NCBI RefSeq assembly: GCF_900631615.1
Contig: NZ_LR131273.1
Span: forward strand, 3,380,850-3,444,849
DNA length: 64,000 nucleotides
Direction: 5' to 3'
Source of the DNA: Tsukamurella paurometabola
GTDB taxonomy: Bacteria; Actinomycetota; Actinomycetes; Mycobacteriales; Mycobacteriaceae
Program-made: the position numbers and the translations under genes
Notes under the pieces: model-generated
Told to the model about the DNA's origin: nothing
The model's database searches: none
Seen by the model: the letters and a program-made list of their open reading frames with translations, nothing else
Shown: positions 18,660 through 29,178 of the stretch, piece after piece
Numbering within the stretch: the first letter of the stretch is position 1
How the letters are laid out: the number at the start of each line of letters is the position of its first letter

Positions 18660-19718
18660 TCACCGCCCCTCGCGCGGCCGGAACTCGTCGACGTAGCCCA
18701 GGATCGCCTTCTGGACCACGGGCCAGTAGCGGTTCTGGGACTGCGAGGGGAGGTAGATGTTGTGGCCCGCGCCGGGCAGCAGCACGGTCTCGCCGCGCCC
18801 GCCCTTGGCCTTCAGCGCGGCGACGAAGGCCTCGCAGCCGGCGGGCCGGACGATGCGGTCGGCGGTGCCGTTGAAGCACGTCACCGGGACCTTGGGGTTG
18901 ATGTTCTGAATCGGGTCGGCCACCGCGAACTGCTGCGGGAACTCGTCCGGCAGGCCGAGGAAGAGGCGCGTGTTGACGTTGCCGTCGGCCACCGCGCGCC
19001 GCATGTCGAGCACACCGCCCATGGAGACGACGGCCGCGGGCGTCACCGCGGGCACACTGCCCATCGCGCCCGGCGTGAGCATGGACCGGGCCGACGCCCA
19101 CACGGCCAGCTGGCCGCCGGCGGAGTGCCCGGCGACCACGACGTCGTTCAGGTCCAGATTGGGGGCGTACTGCGCCTTGACCGTCTGCAGGAAGTCGATC
19201 GCCGCGGCCGTGTCGGTGAGCGTGATCGGATAGCCGCCGCCCGCGCCGATCCGGCGGTACTCGACGTTCCACACCGCGACGCCGTGGCTGACCAGCGAGC
19301 GCGCCATCTCCGACATCGATCCCGCCGCCGACGGGGTGCGCCAGCCGCCGCCGTGCAGCAGCACCACGACGGGGATCTGTGCGGGGAGCTCGATCGTGGT
19401 GCGCGCGCTGAGCGGTCCGCCCGACGGGTTCTGCTGCAGCGCCGGGTTCGCGGGCAGGTACAACTCGCCGTAGTTCTGCTCGGGATCCGAGACGCCGTCC
19501 GGCACCGGGTAGACGATGCGCTGTGGCTGCGTCACGGGGAACTTGCCCACGATCGACGCCGCGTTCTGCGGCGGGTACGAGGCCGAGGGCGACGCCGGTG
19601 CCGACGACGACGGAGCACCCGTGCCACCCTGAACGGTGGTGGTGCACGCCGTGCCGAAGAGCACGGAAAGGCAGACGGCGGCGCCGATCAACGGCCGCCG
19701 GGCGCGCGCGAACTGCAC
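18660..19718 (-). CDS. Secreted or lipid-anchored alpha/beta hydrolase (BD-FAE/esterase type)
   Basis: 352 residues. N-terminal hydrophobic segment ending LFGTAC: a weak lipobox, so lipoprotein is possible but not certain. Then a Ser/Pro-rich linker and an esterase fold: oxyanion HGGGW (about 137), nucleophile in VVAGHSAGGQ (about 200), and late acids and histidine (CFNGTADRIV, PGAGHNIYL). Probably hydrolyses an ester outside the membrane. GTG 19718 is preferred, since GAGAGG lies 6 bases upstream; the longer frame reads through the def promoter region. Confidence 0.78.
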   Translation of the reverse strand: MQFARARRPLIGAAVCLSVLFGTACTTTVQGGTGAPSSSAPASPSASYPPQNAASIVGKFPVTQPQRIVYPVPDGVSDPEQNYGELYLPANPALQQNPSGGPLSARTTIELPAQIPVVVLLHGGGWRTPSAAGSMSEMARSLVSHGVAVWNVEYRRIGAGGGYPITLTDTAAAIDFLQTVKAQYAPNLDLNDVVVAGHSAGGQLAVWASARSMLTPGAMGSVPAVTPAAVVSMGGVLDMRRAVADGNVNTRLFLGLPDEFPQQFAVADPIQNINPKVPVTCFNGTADRIVRPAGCEAFVAALKAKGGRGETVLLPGAGHNIYLPSQSQNRYWPVVQKAILGYVDEFRPREGR

Positions 19719-19851
19719 GTCGACCCTCTCTCGCCCGGCGGGGCGGTTCGTGGCGTTTCCGTCCGGAATCCTAAGGCAACCCTCGCTCGAACTGCTAGTG
19801 CGGGCGCGCGTCTGTGACCGGTGCGGCTGGCCCCGCGGCGGGTCGGGGCTG

Positions 19852-19857
19852 GATAAT
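19852..19857 (+). promoter_or_regulatory. Candidate -10 of def
   Basis: GATAAT (one mismatch to TATAAT) followed by 6 bases (GGGGGA) and the def ATG. Consistent with a leaderless transcript, although the G-run could also serve as a ribosome site if transcription starts earlier. Confidence 0.45.
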
Positions 19858-19863
19858 GGGGGA

Positions 19864-20409
19864 ATGAGCGTGCTCCCCATTCGCATCTATCCGGACCCGG
19901 TCCTGCGCACCCCAGCGGACGAGGTGACGGTCTTCGACGCCGACCTCGCGCGCCTCGTCGACGACATGATCGACACGATGCATCACCACAACGGCGCGGG
20001 CCTGGCCGCGCCGCAGGTCGGCGTCAGCAAGCGGGTGTTCGTCTACGGCTGCGGCGGTCGCGAGGGGCACCTGATCAATCCCGTGTGGCGCGCCGTGGGC
20101 GACGAGACGCGCACCGCCGCCGAGGGCTGCCTGTCGATCCCGGAGGTCCGCGGCGACTGCACCCGGTACCTCAACGTGGTGGCCGAGGGCGTCGACGTCA
20201 CCGGGGCGCCGGTGACGCTCGAGGCCACGGAGATCCTGGCCCGCTGCATCCAGCACGAGAGCGACCACCTCGACGGCGTGCTCTACCTCAGCCGCCTCGA
20301 TCCCGAGGAGCGCAAGGCCGTCATGCGCGTGATCCGCAGTTCCCCGTGGTTCACCGACCCGGAGACCACGCTCGCGGCGGGTGCCGCCGGTGCCGGGGGC
20401 CGCGCCTGA
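19864..20409 (+). CDS. def: Peptide deformylase
   Basis: Removes the formyl group from nascent proteins. 181 residues. All three PDF motifs are present: [10 protein letters not shown] (44-53), EGCLSIP (87-93, metal ligand C89) and QHESDH (130-135, metal ligands H131 and H135, catalytic E132). Stop overlaps the fmt start by one base (TGATG), coupling deformylase to the formyltransferase that makes its substrate. Confidence 0.96.
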   Translation: MSVLPIRIYPDPVLRTPADEVTVFDADLARLVDDMIDTMHHHNGAGLAAPQVGVSKRVFVYGCGGREGHLINPVWRAVGDETRTAAEGCLSIPEVRGDCTRYLNVVAEGVDVTGAPVTLEATEILARCIQHESDHLDGVLYLSRLDPEERKAVMRVIRSSPWFTDPETTLAAGAAGAGGRA

Positions 20410-21344
20410 TGCGGCTGCTGTTCGCGGGCACCCCCGAGCCCGCCGTTCCGGCCCTGCACGCGCTCCTGGCCTCCGACCACGAGGTGGTCGGAGTCCTCAC
20501 CCGCCCCGACGCCCGGTCCGGCCGCGGTCGCGGCGTGCGGCGCTCACCCGTCGGGCAGGTCGCCGACGAGGCCGGGATCCCCGTGCTCACGCCCGCCACG
20601 CTCCGCGATCCGGAGGCAAGGGCGGCGATCGTCGACCTCGCCCCCGATTGCTGTCCCGTGGTGGCCTACGGCGGGATGATCCCGCGCGACCTCCTCGACG
20701 TGCCCGCGCACGGCTGGATCAACCTGCACTTCTCGCTGCTGCCCGCGTGGCGCGGCGCGGCGCCGGTGCAGGCGGCGATCGAGGCCGGAGACGAGGTGAC
20801 CGGCGCGTCCACCTTCCGCATCGAGGCGGGACTCGACACCGGGCCGGTGTTCGGCGTGCTCACCGAGCGCATCCGTCCGGACGACACGGCGACGGTGCTG
20901 CTCGCGCGGCTCGCGGAGCACGGCGCGGAACTGCTCACGCGCACCGTCGACGGAGTGGAGGCCGGTGCGCTGCAGGCCCAGCCCCAGTCGGCCGACGGCG
21001 TCTCGCACGCACCGAAGGTCACCGTCGACGGTGCGCGGGTGCGCTTCGACCTGCCCGCCGGCGCCGTCGACCGGCACATCCGTGCGATGACCGACGCACC
21101 CGGTGCGTGGGTCCCGTTGGGGGAGGCGCGACTCAAGCTCGGCCCCGTCTCCATCGATGCGGAGGCGGAACGGCTCGCACCGGGCGAACTGCGCGTCGCC
21201 AAGCGCGAGGTCCACGTGGGCACCGCGACCGCACCCGTCCGGCTCGGCACCGTCCAGCCGCCCGGGAAGAAGCCCATGCCCGCCGCCGACTGGGCACGCG
21301 GAGCACGCGTCGAATCGGGCACGACCCTCGGAGCCGACCAGTGA
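20409..21344 (+). CDS. fmt: Methionyl-tRNA formyltransferase
   Basis: 311 residues. Formylates initiator Met-tRNA using 10-formyl-THF. Catalytic [16 protein letters not shown] (about residues 107-122, N and H of the triad) and [10 protein letters not shown] (about 140, the aspartate) are intact; the C-terminal OB-like domain carries the tRNA-binding PPGKK. Overlaps def and rsmB at its two ends. Confidence 0.96.
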   Translation: MRLLFAGTPEPAVPALHALLASDHEVVGVLTRPDARSGRGRGVRRSPVGQVADEAGIPVLTPATLRDPEARAAIVDLAPDCCPVVAYGGMIPRDLLDVPAHGWINLHFSLLPAWRGAAPVQAAIEAGDEVTGASTFRIEAGLDTGPVFGVLTERIRPDDTATVLLARLAEHGAELLTRTVDGVEAGALQAQPQSADGVSHAPKVTVDGARVRFDLPAGAVDRHIRAMTDAPGAWVPLGEARLKLGPVSIDAEAERLAPGELRVAKREVHVGTATAPVRLGTVQPPGKKPMPAADWARGARVESGTTLGADQ

Positions 21345-22699
21345 CCGACCCCGCGCGGAGTGCCGCGCTCGAGACCCTGGCCGCCGTCCGCGAGCGGGGA
21401 GCCTATGCGAACCTGGTGCTGCCCGGGCTGCTCCGCGAGAAGCGGCTCAAGGGCCGCGACGCCGCGTTCGCCACCGAACTCACCTACGGCGCGTGCCGCG
21501 CACAGGGCCTCCTCGACGCGGTGATCGAGAGCGCGTCGGGGCGCTCGACCTCCGACATCGACGGGCCGGTGCTCGACGCGTTGCGCCTCGGCGTCTACCA
21601 GTTGCTGCGCACCAGGGTGGGGGCGCACGCCGCCGTCTCCGAGACCGTGGACACGGTCAAGGCGTCGTCGGGCCGCGGCGCCTCCGGGTTCGCCAACGCG
21701 GTGCTCCGGAAGGTGTCCAAGGACGACGAGGACACCTGGGTCACCCGCGTCGCCCCATCGGCCGCCGACGACCTGCTCGGGCACCTGGCGATGCAGTACG
21801 CGCACCCGCGATGGATCGCGGAGGCCTTCTGGGAGTCGCTGCGCGCCAACGGCATCAACTCGATGGGGCAGCTCCAGGCGCTGCTCGCCTCCGACGACTC
21901 CCGCCCGCCCGTGCACCTCGTCGCGCGCCCGGGTGAGATCTCGGCGGAGGAGCTCGCGCTGATCGTGGAGGGGGAGACCGGCCGGCTCTCGCCCTACGCG
22001 GTGTACCTGCCCGGCGGCGATCCGGGCGCGCTCGAACCCGTCCGCGACGGACTCGCGGGAGTGCAGGACGAGGGTTCGCAACTGGTAGCCCGCGCGGCGG
22101 CGGTCGCGCCGCTCGAGGGGCCCGACGGCGGCCGCTGGCTCGATCTCTGCGCGGGGCCGGGCGGGAAAGCCGCGCTGCTGGGCTCCCTCGCCGCGATCGA
22201 CGGCGCCCGCGTCGACGCCGTGGAGCCCGCCGAGCACCGGGCGGAGCTGGTCCGCAAGGCGGTCACGGGGCTGCCCGTCGACGTGCACGTCGCCGACGGC
22301 CGCTCGTCGGGGCTGGAACCGGGCTACGACCGGGTGCTGGTGGACGCCCCGTGTTCGGGCATCGGCGCGCTGCGCCGGCGGCCGGAGGCGCGCTGGCGCA
22401 AGCAGCCGTCCGACGTCGCCGAGCTCACGGTGCTGCAGCGCGAGCTGCTCACGGCGGCCGCGGCGCTCTCCCGGCCCGGCGGCGTGGTGCTCTACGCGAC
22501 CTGCTCCCCGCACGTGGCGGAAACGCTCGGCATCGTCGGCGACGACGAACTGCTGGCGGTCGCCGGACTGGAGCGGATCGACACCCGCCCGCTCGTCCCG
22601 GAGACCGGCCTGGCGCTGGGCGACGGCCCGCACGTGCAGCTCTGGCCGCACCTGCACGGCACCGACGGCATGTTCTTCCAGGCGCTCCGCAAGGGCTAG
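21341..22699 (+). CDS. rsmB: 16S rRNA (cytosine-967 C5)-methyltransferase
   Basis: 452 residues. N-terminal NusB-like RNA-binding domain (about 1-140: [20 protein letters not shown]) and C-terminal SAM-dependent methylase: [13 protein letters not shown] (about 267), catalytic-cysteine motifs [18 protein letters not shown] (about 330) and ATCSPH (about 386). GTG start overlaps the fmt stop (GTGA). Confidence 0.94.
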   Translation: MTDPARSAALETLAAVRERGAYANLVLPGLLREKRLKGRDAAFATELTYGACRAQGLLDAVIESASGRSTSDIDGPVLDALRLGVYQLLRTRVGAHAAVSETVDTVKASSGRGASGFANAVLRKVSKDDEDTWVTRVAPSAADDLLGHLAMQYAHPRWIAEAFWESLRANGINSMGQLQALLASDDSRPPVHLVARPGEISAEELALIVEGETGRLSPYAVYLPGGDPGALEPVRDGLAGVQDEGSQLVARAAAVAPLEGPDGGRWLDLCAGPGGKAALLGSLAAIDGARVDAVEPAEHRAELVRKAVTGLPVDVHVADGRSSGLEPGYDRVLVDAPCSGIGALRRRPEARWRKQPSDVAELTVLQRELLTAAAALSRPGGVVLYATCSPHVAETLGIVGDDELLAVAGLERIDTRPLVPETGLALGDGPHVQLWPHLHGTDGMFFQALRKG

Positions 22700-22704
22700 C
22701 CAAC

Positions 22705-22768
22705 GAATTGAACACCGTTTCCGTTCACCGCGACCTGCGGTTTCAAGGACGGAAACGGTGTTCAATTC
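22705..22768. repeat. Long nested hairpin between convergent genes
   Basis: Perfect 20-bp inverted repeat: GAATTGAACACCGTTTCCGT at 22705-22724 and its exact reverse complement at 22749-22768. The 24-base loop contains a second 5-bp hairpin (ACCGC-GACCT-GCGGT, 22727-22741). The stem is only about 45% GC in ~70% GC surroundings. Position between convergent rsmB and the LGFP gene allows a bidirectional terminator role; perfect arms and foreign composition also fit a small mobile or repeated element. Confidence 0.8.
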
Positions 22769-22776
22769 AGATGGGG

Positions 22777-23733
22777 TCAGCCCTTGAGGACGCCGCCCTT
22801 GGTGAACTCCTGGGTGAGCACGCCGCCGGGGCCCGGCTTGGCGTCGCCCTTCGGGTAGCCGACGCCGAAGGCGCCGCCGCCCTTGACCCACTGGTCCTTG
22901 ATCTTGCCGGAGACGACGTGCGCGCCGTTCTCGGGCGACCAGACGATCGAGCCGTTCTGGAAGTCGTTGTAGGCGCCCGCCACGGACCCGGCGGTGGGTC
23001 CGCCGACGGACAGCTCGCTCATCAGCGGGAAGCCCAGCTTGCCGGTGGGGCCGCCCTGCTTGAGGTAGAGGTCGCGGATCGCGCCGGTCACGCCGGCCGC
23101 CTTGCCGCCGTTGACCTTCGGGTTCCAGTAGATGGTGCCGTTGGTGAACTCCTGCACCTTGGAGCCGCCCGCGACGTCCTTCTCGACACCGAGGGGCTGG
23201 CCGTACTTCTTCTGGCCGCCGTCCTTGGTGAAGGTGTCCTTGATCGCGCCGGTGACCGCGAACTTGAGCGGCTCGTCCGGCGTGGCGTCGGCGGCCGGCG
23301 CGGTCGCCGCGGCCTGGCCGGCGAGGAGCTGGCCGATGAGCTTCTGCGCGTTCGGATCGCTGCCGAACATCTTCACCAGCGTCGCGACGTCGGTGGTGGG
23401 CAGTTGCCCGGTCGCGAGGATCTGCTGCACGCCGGGGATCTTCGCCAGCTCGGTCAGTGCTGGCTGGGCGGACGCCGGCACCGCGTTCGCGGTGGAGACG
23501 AGCGGGGTGCTCGCCGCGGGGGTCGCGGGCGCGGCCGGTGCGGCAGCAGCTGCGGGAGCGGCCGGGGCGGCGGCCGGCGCAGCGGGAGCAGGGGCGGCCG
23601 CAGGCGCGGCGGGGGAGACGGGGACCGCCGGCACGGCGGGGGCCGCGGGGTCGGCCATGGCGGGGGCCGCAGCGACGAGGGCAGCCGCGGCGACCGCCAC
23701 GAACGTGGTCAAGGTGGTGCGTGCGATCCGCAT
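22777..23733 (-). CDS. Secreted LGFP-repeat cell-envelope protein
   Basis: 318 residues. Signal peptide with AMA cut near residue 27; a long Ala/Pro-rich spacer (28-75), probably disordered or wall-spanning; a helical segment (about 85-145); then at least three LGFP-type repeats (about 150-318: GQPLGVEKDV, GKLGFPLMSEL, FGVGYPKGD, each followed by an EFTNGTIYW-like strand). LGFP repeats occur in mycolyltransferases and other mycolic-acid envelope proteins, so a wall-binding role is likely. No enzymatic domain. Confidence 0.85.
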   Translation of the reverse strand: MRIARTTLTTFVAVAAAALVAAAPAMADPAAPAVPAVPVSPAAPAAAPAPAAPAAAPAAPAAAAAPAAPATPAASTPLVSTANAVPASAQPALTELAKIPGVQQILATGQLPTTDVATLVKMFGSDPNAQKLIGQLLAGQAAATAPAADATPDEPLKFAVTGAIKDTFTKDGGQKKYGQPLGVEKDVAGGSKVQEFTNGTIYWNPKVNGGKAAGVTGAIRDLYLKQGGPTGKLGFPLMSELSVGGPTAGSVAGAYNDFQNGSIVWSPENGAHVVSGKIKDQWVKGGGAFGVGYPKGDAKPGPGGVLTQEFTKGGVLKG

Positions 23734-23912
23734 GACGACCTCTCAACAATCGACGACACGAGAGTTACTCGTGTGATTAGTGATGCTGATGTTACTAGAG
23801 TGACAAATGAAACACAACGACGCCGCGGTGCGCGCCCGTGAATCCGTGGCCGAACGGCCGCGCGAAGCCGAATCCGGCCTCGTGTGCGCGCAGCGCCGCG
23901 GATTCGCAGACG
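23734..23912. other. Divergent intergenic region, AT-richer
   Basis: 179 bases between the LGFP gene and rpe. 23750-23820 is clearly AT-richer than its surroundings and must carry the LGFP gene promoter on the minus strand. No gene seen. GAGAGG precedes the LGFP ATG. Confidence 0.4.
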
Positions 23913-23918
23913 TAGAAT
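23913..23918 (+). promoter_or_regulatory. Candidate -10, leaderless rpe
   Basis: TAGAAT followed by 7 bases and the ATG at 23926; no ribosome site. A clear match to the leaderless pattern. Confidence 0.55.
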
Positions 23919-23925
23919 CCGACGC

Positions 23926-24603
23926 ATGTCTTCGCCGATGATCGCGCCGTCCATCCTCTCCGCCGACTTCGCCCGGCTCGGGGCCGAAGTGGAGGCGGTC
24001 GGTGGGGCGGGGGGCGCCGACTGGGTGCACGTCGACGTCATGGACAACCATTTCGTCCCGAACCTCACCCTGGGGCTGCCGGTGGTGCAGAGCCTGCTGG
24101 GGGCCACGACGATCCCGCTCGACTGCCACCTCATGATCGACGACCCGGGCCGCTGGGCGCCCCCGTACGCCGAGGCCGGCGCCTACAACGTGACCTTCCA
24201 CGCCGAAGCCACCGACGACCCGGTCGCCGTCGCCAAGGACATCCGCGCGGCGGGTGGCAAGGCCGGTCTGGCGATCAAGCCCGGTACCGCCTTCGAGCCC
24301 TACATCGAGATCCTCAAGAGCTTCGACACGCTGCTGGTCATGAGCGTGGAGCCGGGCTTCGGCGGCCAGTCGTTCATCGCCGACGTGCTGGACAAGGCGC
24401 GCGCCGCGCGGCGGCTCGTCGACTCCGGCGAGTTGCGCCTGCTCGTCGAGATCGACGGCGGCATCAACGCCGACACCATCGAGCAGGCCGCCGCCGCCGG
24501 TGTGGACTGCTTCGTCGCCGGCTCGGCCGTGTACAACGCCGCCGACCCCGCCGAGGCCGTGCGCAAGCTGCGCGCCCAGGCCGCCGCCACCGCACGGGCC
24601 TGA
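23926..24603 (+). CDS. rpe: Ribulose-phosphate 3-epimerase
   Basis: 225 residues, TIM barrel. Interconverts ribulose 5-P and xylulose 5-P; ribulose 5-P is also the RibB substrate encoded downstream. Motifs: APSILSADF at 7-15, [15 protein letters not shown] (about 37-51, metal ligands), [12 protein letters not shown] (about 140) and EIDGGIN (about 175). ATG 23926 is chosen from the -10 spacing and conserved N-terminus. Confidence 0.96.
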   Translation: MSSPMIAPSILSADFARLGAEVEAVGGAGGADWVHVDVMDNHFVPNLTLGLPVVQSLLGATTIPLDCHLMIDDPGRWAPPYAEAGAYNVTFHAEATDDPVAVAKDIRAAGGKAGLAIKPGTAFEPYIEILKSFDTLLVMSVEPGFGGQSFIADVLDKARAARRLVDSGELRLLVEIDGGINADTIEQAAAAGVDCFVAGSAVYNAADPAEAVRKLRAQAAATARA

Positions 24604-24611
24604 CGCTGCCC

Positions 24612-25604
24612 GTGGACGTCGAGGCCGCGCTGGCGCTCGCCATCGAGGAATCGGTGGCGGCGCGCGGGGTGAGCACCCCGAACCCGCCGGTCGGCGCCGT
24701 GATCCTCGCCGCCGACGGCACCGTCGTCGGACGGGGCCGCACCGCCCCCGCGGGCGGCCCACACGCCGAGGTCGTGGCCCTCGCCGACGCCGGAGCGGCC
24801 GCGCGCGGCGGCACCGCCGTCGTCACCCTCGAGCCGTGCGATCACACCGGCCGCACCGGCCCCTGCACGCAGGCCCTCATCGCCGCCGGGATCGCGCACG
24901 TCGCCTACGCCGCCGCCGACCCGAATCCCGTCGCCGCCGGGGGCGCGGAGACCCTGCGCGGCGCCGGCGTCGCGGTGGAACACCTCGCCGTCGAGCCGTG
25001 GCCGCTCACAGAGTGGCTGTTCCGGCAGCGGTACGGCCGCCCGATGGTCACCGTCAAACTGGCCGCCACCGTCGACGGCCGGATCGCCGCCCCCGACGGC
25101 ACCAGCCAATGGATCACCGGCCCCGAGGCGCGCAGCCGCGCACACGCCGAACGGGCCCAGCTCGACGCGATCATCGTGGGTACCGGCACCGTTCTCGCCG
25201 ACGACCCCGCGCTCACCGCCAGGAACGCCGACGGGGCGCCGCTGCCGCATCAGCCCGTGCGGATCGTGCTGGGGGAGAGGCCGATCCCCGCCGACGCGAA
25301 GGTGCTGACCGGTCCGGGGGAGTCGCGGCTGGTGCGCGGCCGCGACCCGCGCGCCGCGCTGGACGCCGCGGGCGACGCCGTGCACGTGCAGGTCGAGGGC
25401 GGCGCGACCGTGATCGGTGCCTTCGTCGCCGCGGGCCTCGCCGACCGGGTCCAGGCGTACATCGCCCCGGTCCTGCTCGGCGCCGGGCTGCCCTCCCTGA
25501 CGGTGCCCGGCGTGGGCACGCTCGCCGACGCCACGCGGTTCCGCATGGACACCGTCGAGCGGCTCGGCGACGACGTGCTGGTCACACTGTTGCGTTCTCC
25601 GTGA
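24612..25604 (+). CDS. ribD: Bifunctional riboflavin deaminase/reductase
   Basis: 330 residues. Deaminates then reduces the GTP-derived pyrimidine. N-terminal deaminase domain with zinc motifs PHAEVVAL (about 50) and EPCDHTGRTGPC (about 75); C-terminal reductase domain from about 145 (TVKLAATVDGRIAAPDGTSQWITG). GTG start 8 bases after rpe, so the two are cotranscribed. It precedes the FMN riboswitch and is therefore not under that element. Confidence 0.95.
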   Translation: MDVEAALALAIEESVAARGVSTPNPPVGAVILAADGTVVGRGRTAPAGGPHAEVVALADAGAAARGGTAVVTLEPCDHTGRTGPCTQALIAAGIAHVAYAAADPNPVAAGGAETLRGAGVAVEHLAVEPWPLTEWLFRQRYGRPMVTVKLAATVDGRIAAPDGTSQWITGPEARSRAHAERAQLDAIIVGTGTVLADDPALTARNADGAPLPHQPVRIVLGERPIPADAKVLTGPGESRLVRGRDPRAALDAAGDAVHVQVEGGATVIGAFVAAGLADRVQAYIAPVLLGAGLPSLTVPGVGTLADATRFRMDTVERLGDDVLVTLLRSP

Positions 25605-25613
25605 GCCCAACAC

Positions 25614-25642
25614 TTGGGGCCGCGGCCGGTGAGTGCTACCTT
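25614..25642 (+). promoter_or_regulatory. Probable promoter of the FMN-controlled rib operon
   Basis: TTGGGG at 25614-25619 and TACCTT at 25637-25642 with 17-base spacing. The predicted start near 25650 would lie just before the FMN aptamer. Confidence 0.5.
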
Positions 25643-25654
25643 CGGAAGCGGAAG

Positions 25655-25806
25655 TTCTCAGGGCGGGGTGCGATTCCCCACCGGCGGTGATGGACTCCGG
25701 GCGATCCCGGTGTTCGAGCCCGCGAGCGCCCCACCGCGAGGTCGGGGGTCAGCAGATTCCGGTGCGATCCCGGAGCCGACGGTCATAGTCCGGATGAAAG
25801 AGAACT
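25655..25806 (+). ncRNA. FMN riboswitch (RFN element)
   Basis: The conserved RFN landmarks occur in order: AGGGCGGGGTGCGATTCCCC with ACCGGCGGT just after it, AGCCCGCGAGC, GTCAGCAGATTCCGGTG, GGAGCCGACGGTCATAGTC and the closing GGATGAAAGAGAAC. It senses FMN and would lower expression of ribC-ribBA-ribH1-ribH2 when FMN is abundant. Confidence 0.97.
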
Positions 25807-25858
25807 ACGCGGGCGTACCCCGCGTCGTCGTGCCGCCCTGAGGCCGAAGCGGCAGGAG
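25807..25858 (+). promoter_or_regulatory. Putative riboswitch expression platform
   Basis: After the aptamer come a 7-bp hairpin (ACGCGGG-CGTAC-CCCGCGT, 25807-25825) and a second (TGCCGC 25831-25836 with GCGGCA 25849-25854). The second ends on the first base of the ribosome site AGGAG (25854-25858). There is no U-tract, so control of ribosome access seems more likely than intrinsic termination; this is inference. Confidence 0.45.
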
Positions 25859-25864
25859 CGGCGG

Positions 25865-26497
25865 ATGTTCACCGGCATCGTCGAAGAGTTGGGCGTGATC
25901 ACCGCCCGCGAGGATCTCCCGGACGCGGCCCGGTTCACGGTCCAGGGCGATCTCGTCACCTCCGATGCGAAACACGGCGATTCGATCGCGGTCAACGGTG
26001 TCTGCCTCACGGTCGTCACCGTCGAGGGCGGCGCCTTCACCGCCGACGTCATGGAGGAATCGCTCCGTCGCAGCTCCCTGAGCAAGCTCGGCCCGGGCGA
26101 CCGCGTCAACCTCGAGCGGGCCGCCGCCGTGAACTCCCGCCTCGGTGGGCACATCGTGCAGGGCCACGTCGACGGCACCGGGCACGTCCTGAGCCTGAGC
26201 CCGTCCGAGCACTGGACGGTCGTGCGGCTCGCCCTTCCCGAGCAGTTGGCCCGCTACGTCGTCGAGAAGGGCTCCATCACCATCGACGGGGTCTCGCTCA
26301 CGGTCTCCGCGCTCGGGCGGGGGGTGACCGGCGACGACGCGCAGCACTGGTTCGAGGTCTCGCTCATCCCCACCACCCTCGAGCTCACCAACCTCGGCGG
26401 CGCCGAGCCCGGCACCGTCGTCAACCTCGAAGTGGACATCGTCGCCAAGTACGTCGAGCGCCTGACCGGATTCGCCGGGCGCGAGGAGGAGAAGTAG
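25865..26497 (+). CDS. ribC: Riboflavin synthase alpha chain
   Basis: 210 residues. Dismutates two 6,7-dimethyl-8-ribityllumazine into riboflavin. Two homologous lumazine-binding domains: FTGIVEELG at the start with VNGVCLTVV (about 40), and [13 protein letters not shown] (about 97) with IDGVSLTVS (about 138). AGGAG ribosome site 6 bases before the ATG. First gene under the FMN riboswitch; called ribC or ribE in different species. Confidence 0.96.
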   Translation: MFTGIVEELGVITAREDLPDAARFTVQGDLVTSDAKHGDSIAVNGVCLTVVTVEGGAFTADVMEESLRRSSLSKLGPGDRVNLERAAAVNSRLGGHIVQGHVDGTGHVLSLSPSEHWTVVRLALPEQLARYVVEKGSITIDGVSLTVSALGRGVTGDDAQHWFEVSLIPTTLELTNLGGAEPGTVVNLEVDIVAKYVERLTGFAGREEEK

Positions 26498-26499
26498 CC

Positions 26500-28666
<2,167 letters not shown>

Positions 28667-28668
28667 TA

Positions 28669-28684
28669 CCCGCGGCCGCGCGGG
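28669..28684. terminator. Possible terminator after the rib operon
   Basis: CCCGCG-GCCG-CGCGGG hairpin directly after the ribH2 stop, followed by a second 5-bp hairpin (GCGGA/TCCGC, 28684-28700). Short stems, no U-tract. Confidence 0.4.
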
Positions 28685-28706
28685 CGGATCCACTGTCCGC
28701 TTTCCG

Positions 28707-28712
28707 TAGAAT
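28707..28712 (+). promoter_or_regulatory. Candidate -10, leaderless PH-domain gene
   Basis: TAGAAT, 6 bases before the GTG at 28719. Same hexamer as the rpe candidate. Favours GTG 28719 over the adjacent ATG 28722. Confidence 0.5.
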
Positions 28713-28718
28713 GGCCCC

Positions 28719-29174
28719 GTGATGACCGACTCCGCCACGCAGCCCGTGCTCGACGTGACCCCGCGCAAGATCAAGATCTACGCGTGGTCCTTCGCGGTGG
28801 TGCTGGTGCTGGGCCACGCCTTCGTCGCCTGGCTGCTCAAGGCCGGCGGCGACTCCGGGATCGCCTTCAAGACCGGCGATCAGGCGGGAATGGTGGGCAT
28901 CGGCATCGTCCTCGCATGCGGCGCGCTGCTCTTCGCGCGCCCGCGGCTGCGCCTCGGCCCCGACGGGGTGACGGTGCGCAACCTGCTGGGCGAGAACACC
29001 TACCCGTGGGACGTCGTCGAGGGGTTCTCGTTCCCCGAGGGCGCGCAGTTCGCGCACCTCGAACTACCTCGCGACGAGTTCGTCGCGATCTGGGCCATCC
29101 AGGCCCGCGACGGCGAGCTCGCGGTGCAGTCGCTCAAGCGCGTCCGCGAGGTCGCCGCCGTCTACCAGCGCTGA
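28719..29174 (+). CDS. PH-domain membrane protein (Rv1417-like)
   Basis: 151 residues. Two transmembrane helices (about 20-40 and 57-73), then a bacterial PH-like domain (about 75-150: RLRLGPDGVTVRNLLGENTYPWDVV). Its mycobacterial counterpart also sits directly after ribH, so this is conserved gene order. Function unknown; not required to be linked to riboflavin. Confidence 0.8.
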   Translation: MMTDSATQPVLDVTPRKIKIYAWSFAVVLVLGHAFVAWLLKAGGDSGIAFKTGDQAGMVGIGIVLACGALLFARPRLRLGPDGVTVRNLLGENTYPWDVVEGFSFPEGAQFAHLELPRDEFVAIWAIQARDGELAVQSLKRVREVAAVYQR

Positions 29175-29178
29175 GCCA

